A DNA stretch of 36,764 bases from Flavobacterium fluviatile. GTDB taxonomy: Bacteria > Bacteroidota > Bacteroidia > Flavobacteriales > Flavobacteriaceae. The translations under genes were made by a program, and so were the position numbers. Where the stretch lies: contig NZ_JAADZW010000029.1 in the NCBI RefSeq assembly GCF_010645065.1, forward strand, positions 1 to 36,764, read 5' to 3'. Shown here one piece after another: positions 26,019 through 32,808 of the stretch; position 1 is the stretch's first letter, and every line of letters starts with the position of its first letter. The notes under the pieces are model-generated. The model was given only the letters and a program-made list of their open reading frames with translations. It did no database searches and was not told the DNA's origin.

Positions 26019-26026
26019 TATATTTG
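26019..26026 (+). promoter_or_regulatory. -7 promoter box for the Flavo-1 RNA / fabG transcript
   Basis: TATATTTG, an exact TAnnTTTG match. The expected transcript start near 26033 is only a few bases before the first base of the Flavo-1 structure. Confidence 0.6.
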
Positions 26027-26038
26027 GCAAGTCGTTTT

Positions 26039-26116
26039 TAGCCCTGATAGAAGTGGAAATCCTTTTGTGTTTTTCTTTAAAACACAAAAGATTGCAACGG
26101 ATAGCAGGATTAGCTA
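26039..26116 (+). ncRNA. Flavo-1 RNA
   Basis: The sequence has the landmarks I know for the Flavo-1 family of Bacteroidota RNAs: AGCCCTGATAGAAGTGGAAAT near the 5' side (conserved core GATAGAAGTGGAAA), then CAACGGATAGC and AGGATTAGCT at the 3' side. Pairing is visible: outer TAGC/GCTA (26039-26042 with 26113-26116), CCTG/CAGG (26043-26046 with 26105-26108), and a perfect 12-bp apical stem (26062-26073 with 26079-26090) with a 5-nt loop. The function of the family is unknown. It starts close to a promoter box and ends 28 bases before the fabG ATG with no terminator between. Confidence 0.8.
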
Positions 26117-26144
26117 CAAATAAATATTAAAATTAATTTTGAAT

Positions 26145-26891
26145 ATGAAATTACTAGAAGGAAAAGTTGCCATCATTACAGGCGCTAGTCGTGGAATTGG
26201 AAAAGGAATAGCCGAAGTTTTTGCTAAACATGGTGCCAATGTGGCCTTTACATACAGTTCATCTGTAGAATCAGCTCAGGCTCTGGAAGCAGAATTGAAC
26301 AGTTTGGGAGTTAAAGCAAAAGGATACCAGTCGAATGCGGCTGATTTTAACGAAGCGCAGACTTTTGTTGATGCTGTTTTAGCAGATTTTGGAACAGTTG
26401 ATATATTGATTAACAATGCCGGTATTACAAAAGACAACCTGTTGATGCGTATGTCTGAAGCTGATTTTGATCAGGTGATTGATGTGAATCTGAAATCGGT
26501 TTTTAATATGACAAAAGCAATTCAGAAAACCTTTTTAAAACAACGTGCAGGTTCTATCGTTAATATTAGTTCTGTCGTTGGGGTTTCAGGAAATGCTGGA
26601 CAAACGAATTATGCGGCTTCAAAAGCAGGTGCGATTGGTTTTACAAAATCGGTAGCTTTAGAGTTAGGTTCCCGTAATATTCGTTGCAACGCAATCGCTC
26701 CGGGATTCATTGAAACCGAAATGACGGCAAAATTACCTGAAGATGTAGTAAAAGGATGGAGAGACGGAATTCCGTTGAAACGTGGCGGAACTACTGAAGA
26801 TGTTGCCAATGCATGTCTTTACCTGGCTTCAGATTTGAGCGCTTATGTTACAGGACAAGTGCTTAATGTTTGCGGAGGAATGCTTACTTAA
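26145..26891 (+). CDS. fabG: 3-oxoacyl-[acyl-carrier-protein] reductase
   Basis: A 248-residue short-chain dehydrogenase that reduces 3-oxoacyl-ACP with NADPH in fatty-acid elongation. It shows TGASRGIG (12-19) for cofactor binding, NNAG at 90-93, and the catalytic triad Ser143 (NISSVVG), Tyr156 and Lys160 (YAASK). It carries the FabG signatures NYAASKAGAIGFTKS and a C-terminal TGQVLNVCGGM. Start chosen at ATG 26145 (MKLLEGKVAIITG); an in-frame TTG six bases upstream is less likely. The gene lies directly behind the Flavo-1 RNA, which may form part of its leader. Confidence 0.95.
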   Translation: MKLLEGKVAIITGASRGIGKGIAEVFAKHGANVAFTYSSSVESAQALEAELNSLGVKAKGYQSNAADFNEAQTFVDAVLADFGTVDILINNAGITKDNLLMRMSEADFDQVIDVNLKSVFNMTKAIQKTFLKQRAGSIVNISSVVGVSGNAGQTNYAASKAGAIGFTKSVALELGSRNIRCNAIAPGFIETEMTAKLPEDVVKGWRDGIPLKRGGTTEDVANACLYLASDLSAYVTGQVLNVCGGMLT

Positions 26892-27018
26892 TAAGTTTGC
26901 AGTGTTCAGTTTTTAAGTATTCAGAAAATGTCTTTCTTAAAAACTATAAAGAGAACACATTATAATTTCGACTTTTAATTCTGATCACTACAAACTGATT
27001 ACTGAACACATATAAATT

Positions 27019-29046
27019 ATGACTACAAACACGATTCTATTATTACTACTTTCTTTAGTAATAGCTGGTGGATTGTCGTATTTTCAATATTTTTATAAAG
27101 CCAAAAACCATTCGAATGTGAATGTGTTTTTGGCTTTTTTACGTTTTTTAGTCATTTTCGGATTATTGGTGTTACTGATTAATCCTGTTATGACGAAAAA
27201 TTCGCTTCAGGTTACCAAAACGCCTTTGGCAATTGCGGTAGATAATTCAAGTTCTGTAACGGCTTTAAAATCTGATAAAAAAGTTACCGAATTATATCAA
27301 AAACTGGTTTCGAATGCAGCCCTTCAGGAAAAGTTTGAAATCCAGTCCTATCAGTTTGATGCCGATTTTAAACCTTCAGACAAGTTTGATTTTAAAGGAA
27401 AACAAACCAATCTCGATGAAGTTGCCAAAAATCTAAAAAGCATCAATAAAAACCTGATTTTCCCGACAGTTATCATTACCGATGGAAATCAGACTACAGG
27501 AAACGATTATGTATATCGTTTTGATCCTGCTAATAAAGTTTATCCTTTGGTTGTGGGAGATACAACCACTTTTTTTGATTTAAAAATCAATCAGTTAAAC
27601 GTCAATAAATACGCTTTTCATAAAAATAAATTTCCGGTTGAAGTATTTCTGCAATATGCCGGGACTAAAGCTGTAAATACCGATTTTACAATCTCACAGG
27701 GAAACTCAGTTGTAGCCAGAGAGAAAGTTTCTTTTTCACCTTCTAAAAAAACAGCTTCTTTAAATTTGCTGTTACCAGCTGATAAAGTTGGGCTTCAGAT
27801 TTTCAGGGCAAATGTTTCTTCTAACTTAAAAGAGAAAAACAGTTACAATAATATCAAAAACTTTGCGGTTGAAGTAATCGATCAAAAGTCAACCATTGCT
27901 ATTGTTTCTACTATAAATCATCCGGATATCGGAGCTTTGAAACGCTCCATCGAAACGAATGCACAGCGCAAAGTGATTTTGGCTAAACCTAATGAAATCG
28001 ACAAATTAAATGATGTTTCAGTTTTGGTTTTGTATCAGCCAAATGGAGCCTTTAAACCTGTTTTTGATAATAATAAGTTAGCCGGAACGAATAGTTTTAT
28101 CATCACCGGAAACAACACCGACTTTAATTTCCTGAACCAAAAACAGAATAATCTGGTTTTTAAAATGAGTGGTCAGAGAGAAGATTTTTTAACCGAATTT
28201 CAGTCACAATTTAATTTGTTTGCGATTGAAAATATTGGTTTTGAAAACTTTCCGCCCTTGCAGAATCTATTCGGAAGTATTACAACGAGCGGAAATGTAT
28301 CGGTTTTACTTTCGTCTAAAATCAGAAACGTTTCTACTAATGCACCTTTATTGGCTTTCGCCGAAAATCAGGGCAGACGGACCGCTTTTCTTTTAGGAGA
28401 AAACAGCTGGAAATGGCGTTTGCAAAGCCATATTGACAATCAGTCTTTTGAAAAATATGATGTTTTTATAGATAAAATCATTCAGTATTTGGCAACATCG
28501 GCTTCCAGAAAATCATTGGTTGTAGAGCACGAAAGTTTTTATAATTCGGGAGAAGCCATTGTAATCAATGCACAATACTTCAATAAAAACTATGAATTTG
28601 ACGAAAAAGCAAGATTAACCATCACGGTTACAAATGCCGAAACGAAGCAAACCAAAAACTATGATTTGCTAAAAGGAAACAATTCCTTCTCAGCTAATCT
28701 GGATGGATTAACAGCCGGAAAATATAATTTTACCGTAAAAGAATTAAATTCAAATACGTCATATTCGAGTCACTTTGAGATTTTGGATTTTGATATCGAA
28801 AAACAATTTGTAAATCCGGATGTTCAGAAACTGAAACAACTGGCGTTACAAACCAACGGAAAAGCCTTTTTCGAAAACCAGGCAGATGATTTGATTCAAG
28901 CGCTTTTAGAAAGTAAAGAATACAAATCGATAGAGAAAAATATCTCGACCAAAACTCCTTTGATTGACTGGGTTTGGCTTTTGGTTTTAATTGCTGTTTT
29001 GCTTACAACGGAATGGTTTGTTAGGAAGTATAATGGGATGTTGTAG
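27019..29046 (+). CDS. Membrane-anchored VWA-fold protein
   Basis: A 675-residue membrane protein. Two N-terminal helices (about 5-25 and 36-55) precede a von Willebrand A-like domain beginning TPLAIAVDNSSSV, with a DxSxS metal-site motif at Asp75 to Ser79, and later IFPTVIITDGNQTTG. The middle part has alternating strands with Ig-like character, and a final helix lies at about 648-666 (WVWLLVLIAVLLTTEW). This resembles large VWA-containing inner-membrane proteins of Bacteroidota encoded apart from or beside BatA/BatB-type genes. Partner and function are unknown. It follows fabG by 127 bases. Confidence 0.75.
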   Translation: MTTNTILLLLLSLVIAGGLSYFQYFYKAKNHSNVNVFLAFLRFLVIFGLLVLLINPVMTKNSLQVTKTPLAIAVDNSSSVTALKSDKKVTELYQKLVSNAALQEKFEIQSYQFDADFKPSDKFDFKGKQTNLDEVAKNLKSINKNLIFPTVIITDGNQTTGNDYVYRFDPANKVYPLVVGDTTTFFDLKINQLNVNKYAFHKNKFPVEVFLQYAGTKAVNTDFTISQGNSVVAREKVSFSPSKKTASLNLLLPADKVGLQIFRANVSSNLKEKNSYNNIKNFAVEVIDQKSTIAIVSTINHPDIGALKRSIETNAQRKVILAKPNEIDKLNDVSVLVLYQPNGAFKPVFDNNKLAGTNSFIITGNNTDFNFLNQKQNNLVFKMSGQREDFLTEFQSQFNLFAIENIGFENFPPLQNLFGSITTSGNVSVLLSSKIRNVSTNAPLLAFAENQGRRTAFLLGENSWKWRLQSHIDNQSFEKYDVFIDKIIQYLATSASRKSLVVEHESFYNSGEAIVINAQYFNKNYEFDEKARLTITVTNAETKQTKNYDLLKGNNSFSANLDGLTAGKYNFTVKELNSNTSYSSHFEILDFDIEKQFVNPDVQKLKQLALQTNGKAFFENQADDLIQALLESKEYKSIEKNISTKTPLIDWVWLLVLIAVLLTTEWFVRKYNGML

Positions 29047-29060
29047 TTTAAATTTATTTT

Positions 29061-29150
29061 ATCTTAGTGAAACTTAGCGATAGCTCTGTGAATCTGTGTG
29101 AGATAATTATACCACGAAGTTTCGCAAAGATTTCACCGAGATTCACAAAG
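29061..29150. repeat. Intergenic imperfect repeat
   Basis: Between the VWA gene and the LysR gene, GAAACTT (29069-29075) is inverted at 29117-29123 and CTCTGTGAATCT (29084-29095) is inverted at 29139-29150 with one mismatch. The order a-b-a'-b' is interleaved rather than nested. The wording (GTTTCGCAAAGATT, GATTCACAAAG) resembles dispersed intergenic repeats common in Flavobacterium. Confidence 0.55.
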
Positions 29151-29168
29151 AATTTAAAATAAGTAATC

Positions 29169-30065
29169 ATGGACTTCAGGCTAAAAGTATTTTACACCGT
29201 AGCACTCCGCCTTAATTTTACTAAAGCGGCAACGGAATTGTATATCACGCAGCCAGCCGTTTCCAAACACATTCAGGAACTCGAAGAAACTTATAAAACA
29301 AAGCTTTTTGAACGTAACGGTTCTAAAATTGCTTTAACTCCTGCCGGAAAAATCCTTTTAGAACATACCAAAAACATCTTCGAAATTTATCGCGAAATCG
29401 ACTTTGACATGAGTTCGTTTCGTAACGAGCGCCAGGGATTACTGCGATTGGGTTCAAGTACCACCATTTCACAATATATTATTTCACCGGTTTTGGCAAG
29501 ATTTCACCAAAAACAGCAGGATATTAAAGTTAATTTACTCAATGGAAATACCGAACAGATTGAAAATGCTTTAATCAACAAGGAAATTGAAATCGGAATT
29601 GTAGAAGGACAATCTAAAAATCAGTCTATTAAATATGTTCCGTTTATAAAAGACGAACTGGTTTTGGTCTGCAATACTCAAAATCCTTTGGTAAAGCAAA
29701 ACGAAATTTCGCTTGAAGATTTAAAAAACATGAAATTCATCACCCGCGAGCGTGGCTCCGGAACACTTGAAGTTATAGAATATGCTTTGAAACAAGTTGG
29801 TGTAAAATTATCCGATCTGCAAATCGAAATGCAGCTGGGAAATACGGAAAGCATTAAATCGTATCTGCTCAATTCTAACTGTTTTGCTTTCATGTCAATA
29901 CATGCAGTAGGCAAGGAGCTTAAAAACAATGAACTGATAGTTTTAGATGTAGAAAATTTGACGATCGAAAGATACTTTTACATCATTACTTTACTCGGAA
30001 AATCAGATGCCTTATCTGAGCTTTTTATTCAAAATATTTCGTCTTATTATAACCTGAAGTTATAG
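29169..30065 (+). CDS. LysR-family transcriptional regulator
   Basis: A 298-residue regulator. The winged HTH occupies about residues 1-60 (LNFTKAATELYITQPAVSKHIQ, shortened here to NFTKAATELYITQPAVSKHI; then LFERNGSKIALTPAG). The periplasmic-binding-protein-like effector domain (about 90-295) includes LRLGSSTTISQY and GIVEGQ. It lies 59 bases before the yeiH-family gene on the same strand. In enterobacteria a LysR regulator (yeiE) is also paired with yeiH, so regulation of the neighbouring transporter is likely. The effector is unknown. Confidence 0.9.
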   Translation: MDFRLKVFYTVALRLNFTKAATELYITQPAVSKHIQELEETYKTKLFERNGSKIALTPAGKILLEHTKNIFEIYREIDFDMSSFRNERQGLLRLGSSTTISQYIISPVLARFHQKQQDIKVNLLNGNTEQIENALINKEIEIGIVEGQSKNQSIKYVPFIKDELVLVCNTQNPLVKQNEISLEDLKNMKFITRERGSGTLEVIEYALKQVGVKLSDLQIEMQLGNTESIKSYLLNSNCFAFMSIHAVGKELKNNELIVLDVENLTIERYFYIITLLGKSDALSELFIQNISSYYNLKL

Positions 30066-30124
30066 TCGATTGTATTTTACGATTGGCGTTTTCAATATAA
30101 AGCGCAGAACTTTGCAGGGTATAT

Positions 30125-30871
30125 ATGAAGTACCTTATTTTGAAAACACAACAACATACAGCGTCCCATTTAGTAGAAGTTAATCTTTTTCTTCAACAGC
30201 TTATTTTTGGAGCAGTAATCGTTTTGTGTCTGTTTTCAGTTGTTTCGCCGCCCATTGCTTTATTATTAGGTGTTCTGATTGTAAATGTTTTTGGGAATCC
30301 GTTTTTAGCATTCAATCATAAGGCGATCACTTTTTTATTGCAGTTTTCTGTAGTAGGCTTAGGTTTCGGAATGAACGCTTCATCAGCGATTTCTGCCGGT
30401 AAAGAAGGTTTTTTGCTGACTGTTCTCTCTATTTTCAGTACAATAATCTTCGGTACGCTTTTAGGGAAATGGCTTAAAACCGATAAAAAAACATCACACT
30501 TAATTTCGTGTGGAACAGCAATCTGTGGTGGAAGTGCCATTGCAGCGATTTCACCAACAATTAAATCAAGCGAAAATCAGACTTCGATAGCTTTGGGAGT
30601 AATTTTTATTCTAAATTCAGTTGCCTTGTTTGTGTTTCCGTTCATTGGGCATCAGCTTGATTTATCCCAGAAAGATTTTGGGTTATGGTGTGCCATTGCG
30701 ATTCATGATACCAGTTCGGTAGTAGGAGCAGCCAATAAATATGGTGCCGAAGCCCTACAGATTGCCACAACCGTAAAACTAGCCAGAGCATTATGGATCA
30801 TTCCGATTTCGATTCTGACAGCCATTATTTTTAAAAATAAAAACTCAAAAATCAAGATTCCGTACTTTTAA
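30125..30871 (+). CDS. yeiH: YeiH/UPF0324-family transporter, truncated at the 3' end
   Basis: A 248-residue hydrophobic protein of the putative sulfate-exporter family (UPF0324). Family motifs are present: LLGVLIVNVFGNP, VVGLGFGMN, SCGTAICGGSAIAAISP, AIHDTSSVVGAA and TVKLARALWIIP. The E. coli protein has about 349 residues and continues with two to three more membrane helices after a KITIPWF segment. Here the reading frame stops exactly after the matching KIKIPYF, so roughly 95 residues are missing. The stop coincides with the left end of the Mu-like prophage. The most likely explanation is insertional disruption; the fragment is probably non-functional. Confidence 0.85.
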   Translation: MKYLILKTQQHTASHLVEVNLFLQQLIFGAVIVLCLFSVVSPPIALLLGVLIVNVFGNPFLAFNHKAITFLLQFSVVGLGFGMNASSAISAGKEGFLLTVLSIFSTIIFGTLLGKWLKTDKKTSHLISCGTAICGGSAIAAISPTIKSSENQTSIALGVIFILNSVALFVFPFIGHQLDLSQKDFGLWCAIAIHDTSSVVGAANKYGAEALQIATTVKLARALWIIPISILTAIIFKNKNSKIKIPYF

Positions 30872-30907
30872 GGGCTATTAAATGAATTGTACAATAGTAA
30901 CTAATAT

Positions 30908-30974
30908 AAAAAAGGTCGAAAAGTCCAATAAAATCAATACTTAAGGACAAAAAAGGTCAAAAAAAGGTCGAAAA
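30908..30974 (+). repeat. Phased GGTC/A-tract repeats at the prophage left end
   Basis: GGTC cores surrounded by A runs stand at 30914 and 30966 (both in the context AAAAAGGTCGAAAA) and at 30955, with GGAC at 30945. The last three are 10 and 11 bases apart, one helical turn. An inverted GGACT (AGTCC) lies at 30922. These are good candidates for transposase end-binding sites. Confidence 0.6.
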
Positions 30975-31010
30975 TAAAATGTGTTTTTTTGTACCATTAA
31001 CTACTATTTT

Positions 31011-31057
31011 AATACCATTTAAACACTCATTAATTACACCGTTTAAACATTAACTAC
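31011..31057. promoter_or_regulatory. Left-end copy of candidate operator/enhancer words
   Basis: ACCATTTAAACAC (31014-31026) and ACACCGTTTAAA (31036-31047) occur here and again, fused, just before the transposase gene. TTTAAAC (31018-31024) and GTTTAAA (31041-31047) are inverted copies 16 bases apart. CATTAACTAC is repeated at 30995 and 31048. Confidence 0.55.
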
Positions 31058-31124
31058 CACTACCACTAACAAATATACATAAAACTACTATTTACAGCGT
31101 ATAAAGGCTAATTTAATAACGTTT

Positions 31125-31151
31125 AAGCTCCTATTTAAAGGGGCTTTTTTT
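31125..31151 (+). terminator. Plus-strand terminator inside the prophage left end
   Basis: AAGCTCC pairs with GGGGCTT (one T-G wobble) around TATTTAAA and runs into seven T residues. No phage gene precedes it, so it would stop transcription entering from the host side. Confidence 0.7.
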
Positions 31152-31207
31152 ATGCTCAAATGTGATATAGCTAAAATCATTTCATTTTTTATATTTTGAG
31201 AAAAGAA

Positions 31208-31235
31208 GGACACTTAGGAGGACACTTAGGAGGAC
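31208..31235 (+). repeat. Tandem 12-bp repeat GGACACTTAGGA
   Basis: Two perfect 12-bp units (31208-31219 and 31220-31231) followed by a partial third that begins GGAC. GGAC/GGTC is the same core seen in the end-proximal repeats. Confidence 0.8.
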
Positions 31236-31381
31236 AAAAACAAGGTATTCGTATTAAATAAAATAGGTTTTAATACTTAAAAAACACCAAAAATAGTAAA
31301 AAACTAATAATAAGTGTATAGATAATACCCCTTTAAATACGTAGTAAATAAAAAATATATATCTGAAAATTAAACAGTTAG

Positions 31382-32113
31382 CTAGTTTTTTGCTTTGCCA
31401 TTTGTTTGAATAACAGTACTACTCTGGTTACGTTTCACATTTCCTAACACTTGGTATAACCTTGTTACATCATCTATATGTATATCAAAAGGTTCGTGAA
31501 TTAGACGCCCGGAGCTCTCGTATTTTTCTTCATTGACTGAACAAGCAAGCCAATTTTGTGGAAGATCACTCTTTTGAAGTCGCTTTATAACACGGTATTC
31601 TGATGTTTCTATTAGGTAATCCTGACCATAGACAACTAACCTCTTATTTTTTACTTCTCTCAACGCTGCTATACTACCGGATTTGTATTCTGGGTACATA
31701 CTGTCACCATGTACTCGCATTGCTGCGGTAGCATCCCGGAACCAGTCACCTGCATCAATCATTTCTACCGGTTGGTGTGTTGGATCAAGAACTGCCGTTT
31801 CGTGCATACCTGCTGTAACTATTCCGTCATATAATGGTATCAGTTTTTTTTCTTCACGGGTATAATGCGCAGATGGTTCGCTTAATACGTTTAAATCTTC
31901 TTTTAACATTGATCCCTTTCCAGTTAATAACCACTCTGGATTAATTTCAGAATATGTTGAGTAAAATTTCTCAACTGTCTCCATGGAAAGACCGCTTTTT
32001 TTATCTAAAATACCGTTTGAAATACCTGTTTGAATATAAAATTTATTCTTGCTAATTCCTTTGTTTTCAATGAATTGTAATATTCTTTCTTTTTGAGTTG
32101 AGAAATTTGTCAT
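31382..32113 (-). CDS. Phage repressor with S24/LexA-type self-cleavage domain
   Basis: A 243-residue CI-like repressor that would keep the prophage silent. The N-terminal HTH region (about 5-68) reads ILQFIENKGISKNKFYIQTG and ends in the common NPEWLLTGKGSML. The C-terminal S24 peptidase domain has an Ala101-Gly102 cleavage bond (GIVTAGMHE), nucleophile Ser138 in VHGDSMYP and the general-base lysine Lys177 in YRVIKRL. All parts needed for damage-induced autocleavage are therefore present, unlike the Clp-controlled repressor of phage Mu itself. It is transcribed away from the early genes; its start codon is 50 bases from that of the early HTH protein. Confidence 0.93.
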   Translation of the reverse strand: MTNFSTQKERILQFIENKGISKNKFYIQTGISNGILDKKSGLSMETVEKFYSTYSEINPEWLLTGKGSMLKEDLNVLSEPSAHYTREEKKLIPLYDGIVTAGMHETAVLDPTHQPVEMIDAGDWFRDATAAMRVHGDSMYPEYKSGSIAALREVKNKRLVVYGQDYLIETSEYRVIKRLQKSDLPQNWLACSVNEEKYESSGRLIHEPFDIHIDDVTRLYQVLGNVKRNQSSTVIQTNGKAKN

Positions 32114-32118
32114 GGTTT

Positions 32119-32151
32119 TTTGTAAAGTTGAGACATTTATCTATATATTTG
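32119..32151 (+). promoter_or_regulatory. Early promoter of the prophage
   Basis: TTTG at 32119-32122, a 21-bp spacer and TATATTTG at 32144-32151 (exact -7 consensus). Transcription would start within a few bases of the ATG at 32163. TTTGTAAA occurs at both the -33 and -7 positions (32119 and 32148), a possible pair of operator half-sites. Confidence 0.65.
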
Positions 32152-32162
32152 TAAAACAAAAT

Positions 32163-32402
32163 ATGAAATACAAGTTTCAAAACACGCTTTCAAAACATAG
32201 TATAAAAAACAAAGATAACATGAAAATAAGAATCCACCCAGAATTTAAAGCTCAAATAGCAAAGGAATTTGACACCAGTAAGCAGAATGTAAAAACCGCC
32301 CTGGACTATTACAATAATTCAGAGTTAGCAAAAAAAATAAGACAGCGCGCTAAAGATTTGCTTTTAAAAGAAGCTGAAGAAATAAAAACAGAAACGCTAT
32401 GA
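32163..32402 (+). CDS. Small early HTH-type DNA-binding protein (Ner-like position)
   Basis: A 79-residue basic protein. The segment IHPEFKAQIAKEFDTSKQ...NVKTALDYYNNSELAKKIRQRA resembles short Bacteroidota regulators in which a helix-turn-helix is followed by a SELAKKIR helix. Its place, first gene rightward of the repressor, is that of Ner in Mu, which shuts off early and repressor transcription; the role is inferred from position. I chose ATG 32163 because the promoter boxes overlap the upstream in-frame ATG (32112); ATG 32220, next to a second MKIRIHPEF start, is also possible. Its stop overlaps the next start as ATGA. Confidence 0.7.
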   Translation: MKYKFQNTLSKHSIKNKDNMKIRIHPEFKAQIAKEFDTSKQNVKTALDYYNNSELAKKIRQRAKDLLLKEAEEIKTETL

Positions 32403-32554
32403 TAAAAAGAGTATTAAAAAAACTTCTCGCACCAATAGTACGAGAAATCATGGGTGAAACTATACAAGAGGCTTTGAAAGCATCTCTACTAATAGCTGAT
32501 AAATTTGAGATTGTTTCGAAATCTCAAAAACCTGATTCCGATAATCCAGATTAA
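32399..32554 (+). CDS. Coupled 51-residue early protein
   Basis: A short reading frame begins at the ATG that overlaps the preceding stop codon (ATGA) and ends at TAA 32552-32554. The product starts MIKRVLKKLLAPIVREI and continues with a helical segment (ETIQEALKASLLIADKF) and a polar tail. The alternation suggests an amphipathic helix. I do not recognise a family. The coupled start supports translation. Its last 95 bases lie opposite the 3' end of the minus-strand 101-residue gene. Confidence 0.5.
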   Translation: MIKRVLKKLLAPIVREIMGETIQEALKASLLIADKFEIVSKSQKPDSDNPD

Positions 32555-32765
32555 TAGAATCAGCAAGATTTAATCCTGCATCTATTGTGCCCTTTAGTAC
32601 GGGTAATGTTGTGTAAAAAGAAACAAATACCATTGAAACCCTAGAGCTTTCTTCAATATCAGATTTTTCAACATTTTCACAACATTCTTCTAGCATGGCT
32701 AGAAAAAGCGGGGGGACATCATAGACAACTCTTTCGAGAACTTTTGATAATAATTCATTTTCCAT
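32460..32765 (-). CDS. Oppositely oriented 101-residue phage protein of unknown function
   Basis: A 101-residue acidic, probably helical protein (MENELLSKVLERVVYD..., SKQSQIYQLLVEMLSKP) with no recognised family. It stands against the early transcript direction, between the small early genes and the transposase. Its start codon has an AT-rich upstream TATAAATTATAG but no full -7 consensus. A gene in this place and direction could be an accessory (moron) gene expressed in the lysogen, or could influence early transcription by antisense overlap. Coding status is moderately likely because the plus strand here has no alternative gene. Confidence 0.5.
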   Translation of the reverse strand: MENELLSKVLERVVYDVPPLFLAMLEECCENVEKSDIEESSRVSMVFVSFYTTLPVLKGTIDAGLNLADSINLDYRNQVFEISKQSQIYQLLVEMLSKPLV

Positions 32766-32808
32766 AATTACTATAATTTATAAGTGAGACGGTAAATATA
32801 GTAATTCC

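Larger units (their letters stand above)
30872..31381. other. Non-coding left end of the prophage
   Basis: These 510 bases between the yeiH stop and the repressor gene contain no gene I can support. They hold the phased GGTC/A-tract repeats, TTTAAAC-type inverted words, a plus-strand terminator and a tandem 12-mer, listed separately. The density of repeats fits transposase and repressor binding. Confidence 0.7.

Noticed and set aside
25933..26130. A 65-codon plus-strand frame across the Flavo-1 region
   Set aside because: It overlaps the terminator, promoter box and structured RNA; the predicted peptide has no sensible composition, and the RNA explains the sequence.
26892..27018. Inverted GTGTTCAGT/ACTGAACAC pair between fabG and the VWA gene as a terminator
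   Set aside because: The arms are about 90 bases apart with no T run; it looks like a common intergenic repeat rather than a terminator.
32112..32162. N-terminal extension of the early HTH protein from ATG 32112
   Set aside because: The stretch contains the -33 and -7 boxes and overlaps the repressor start codon, so it cannot be on the mRNA.
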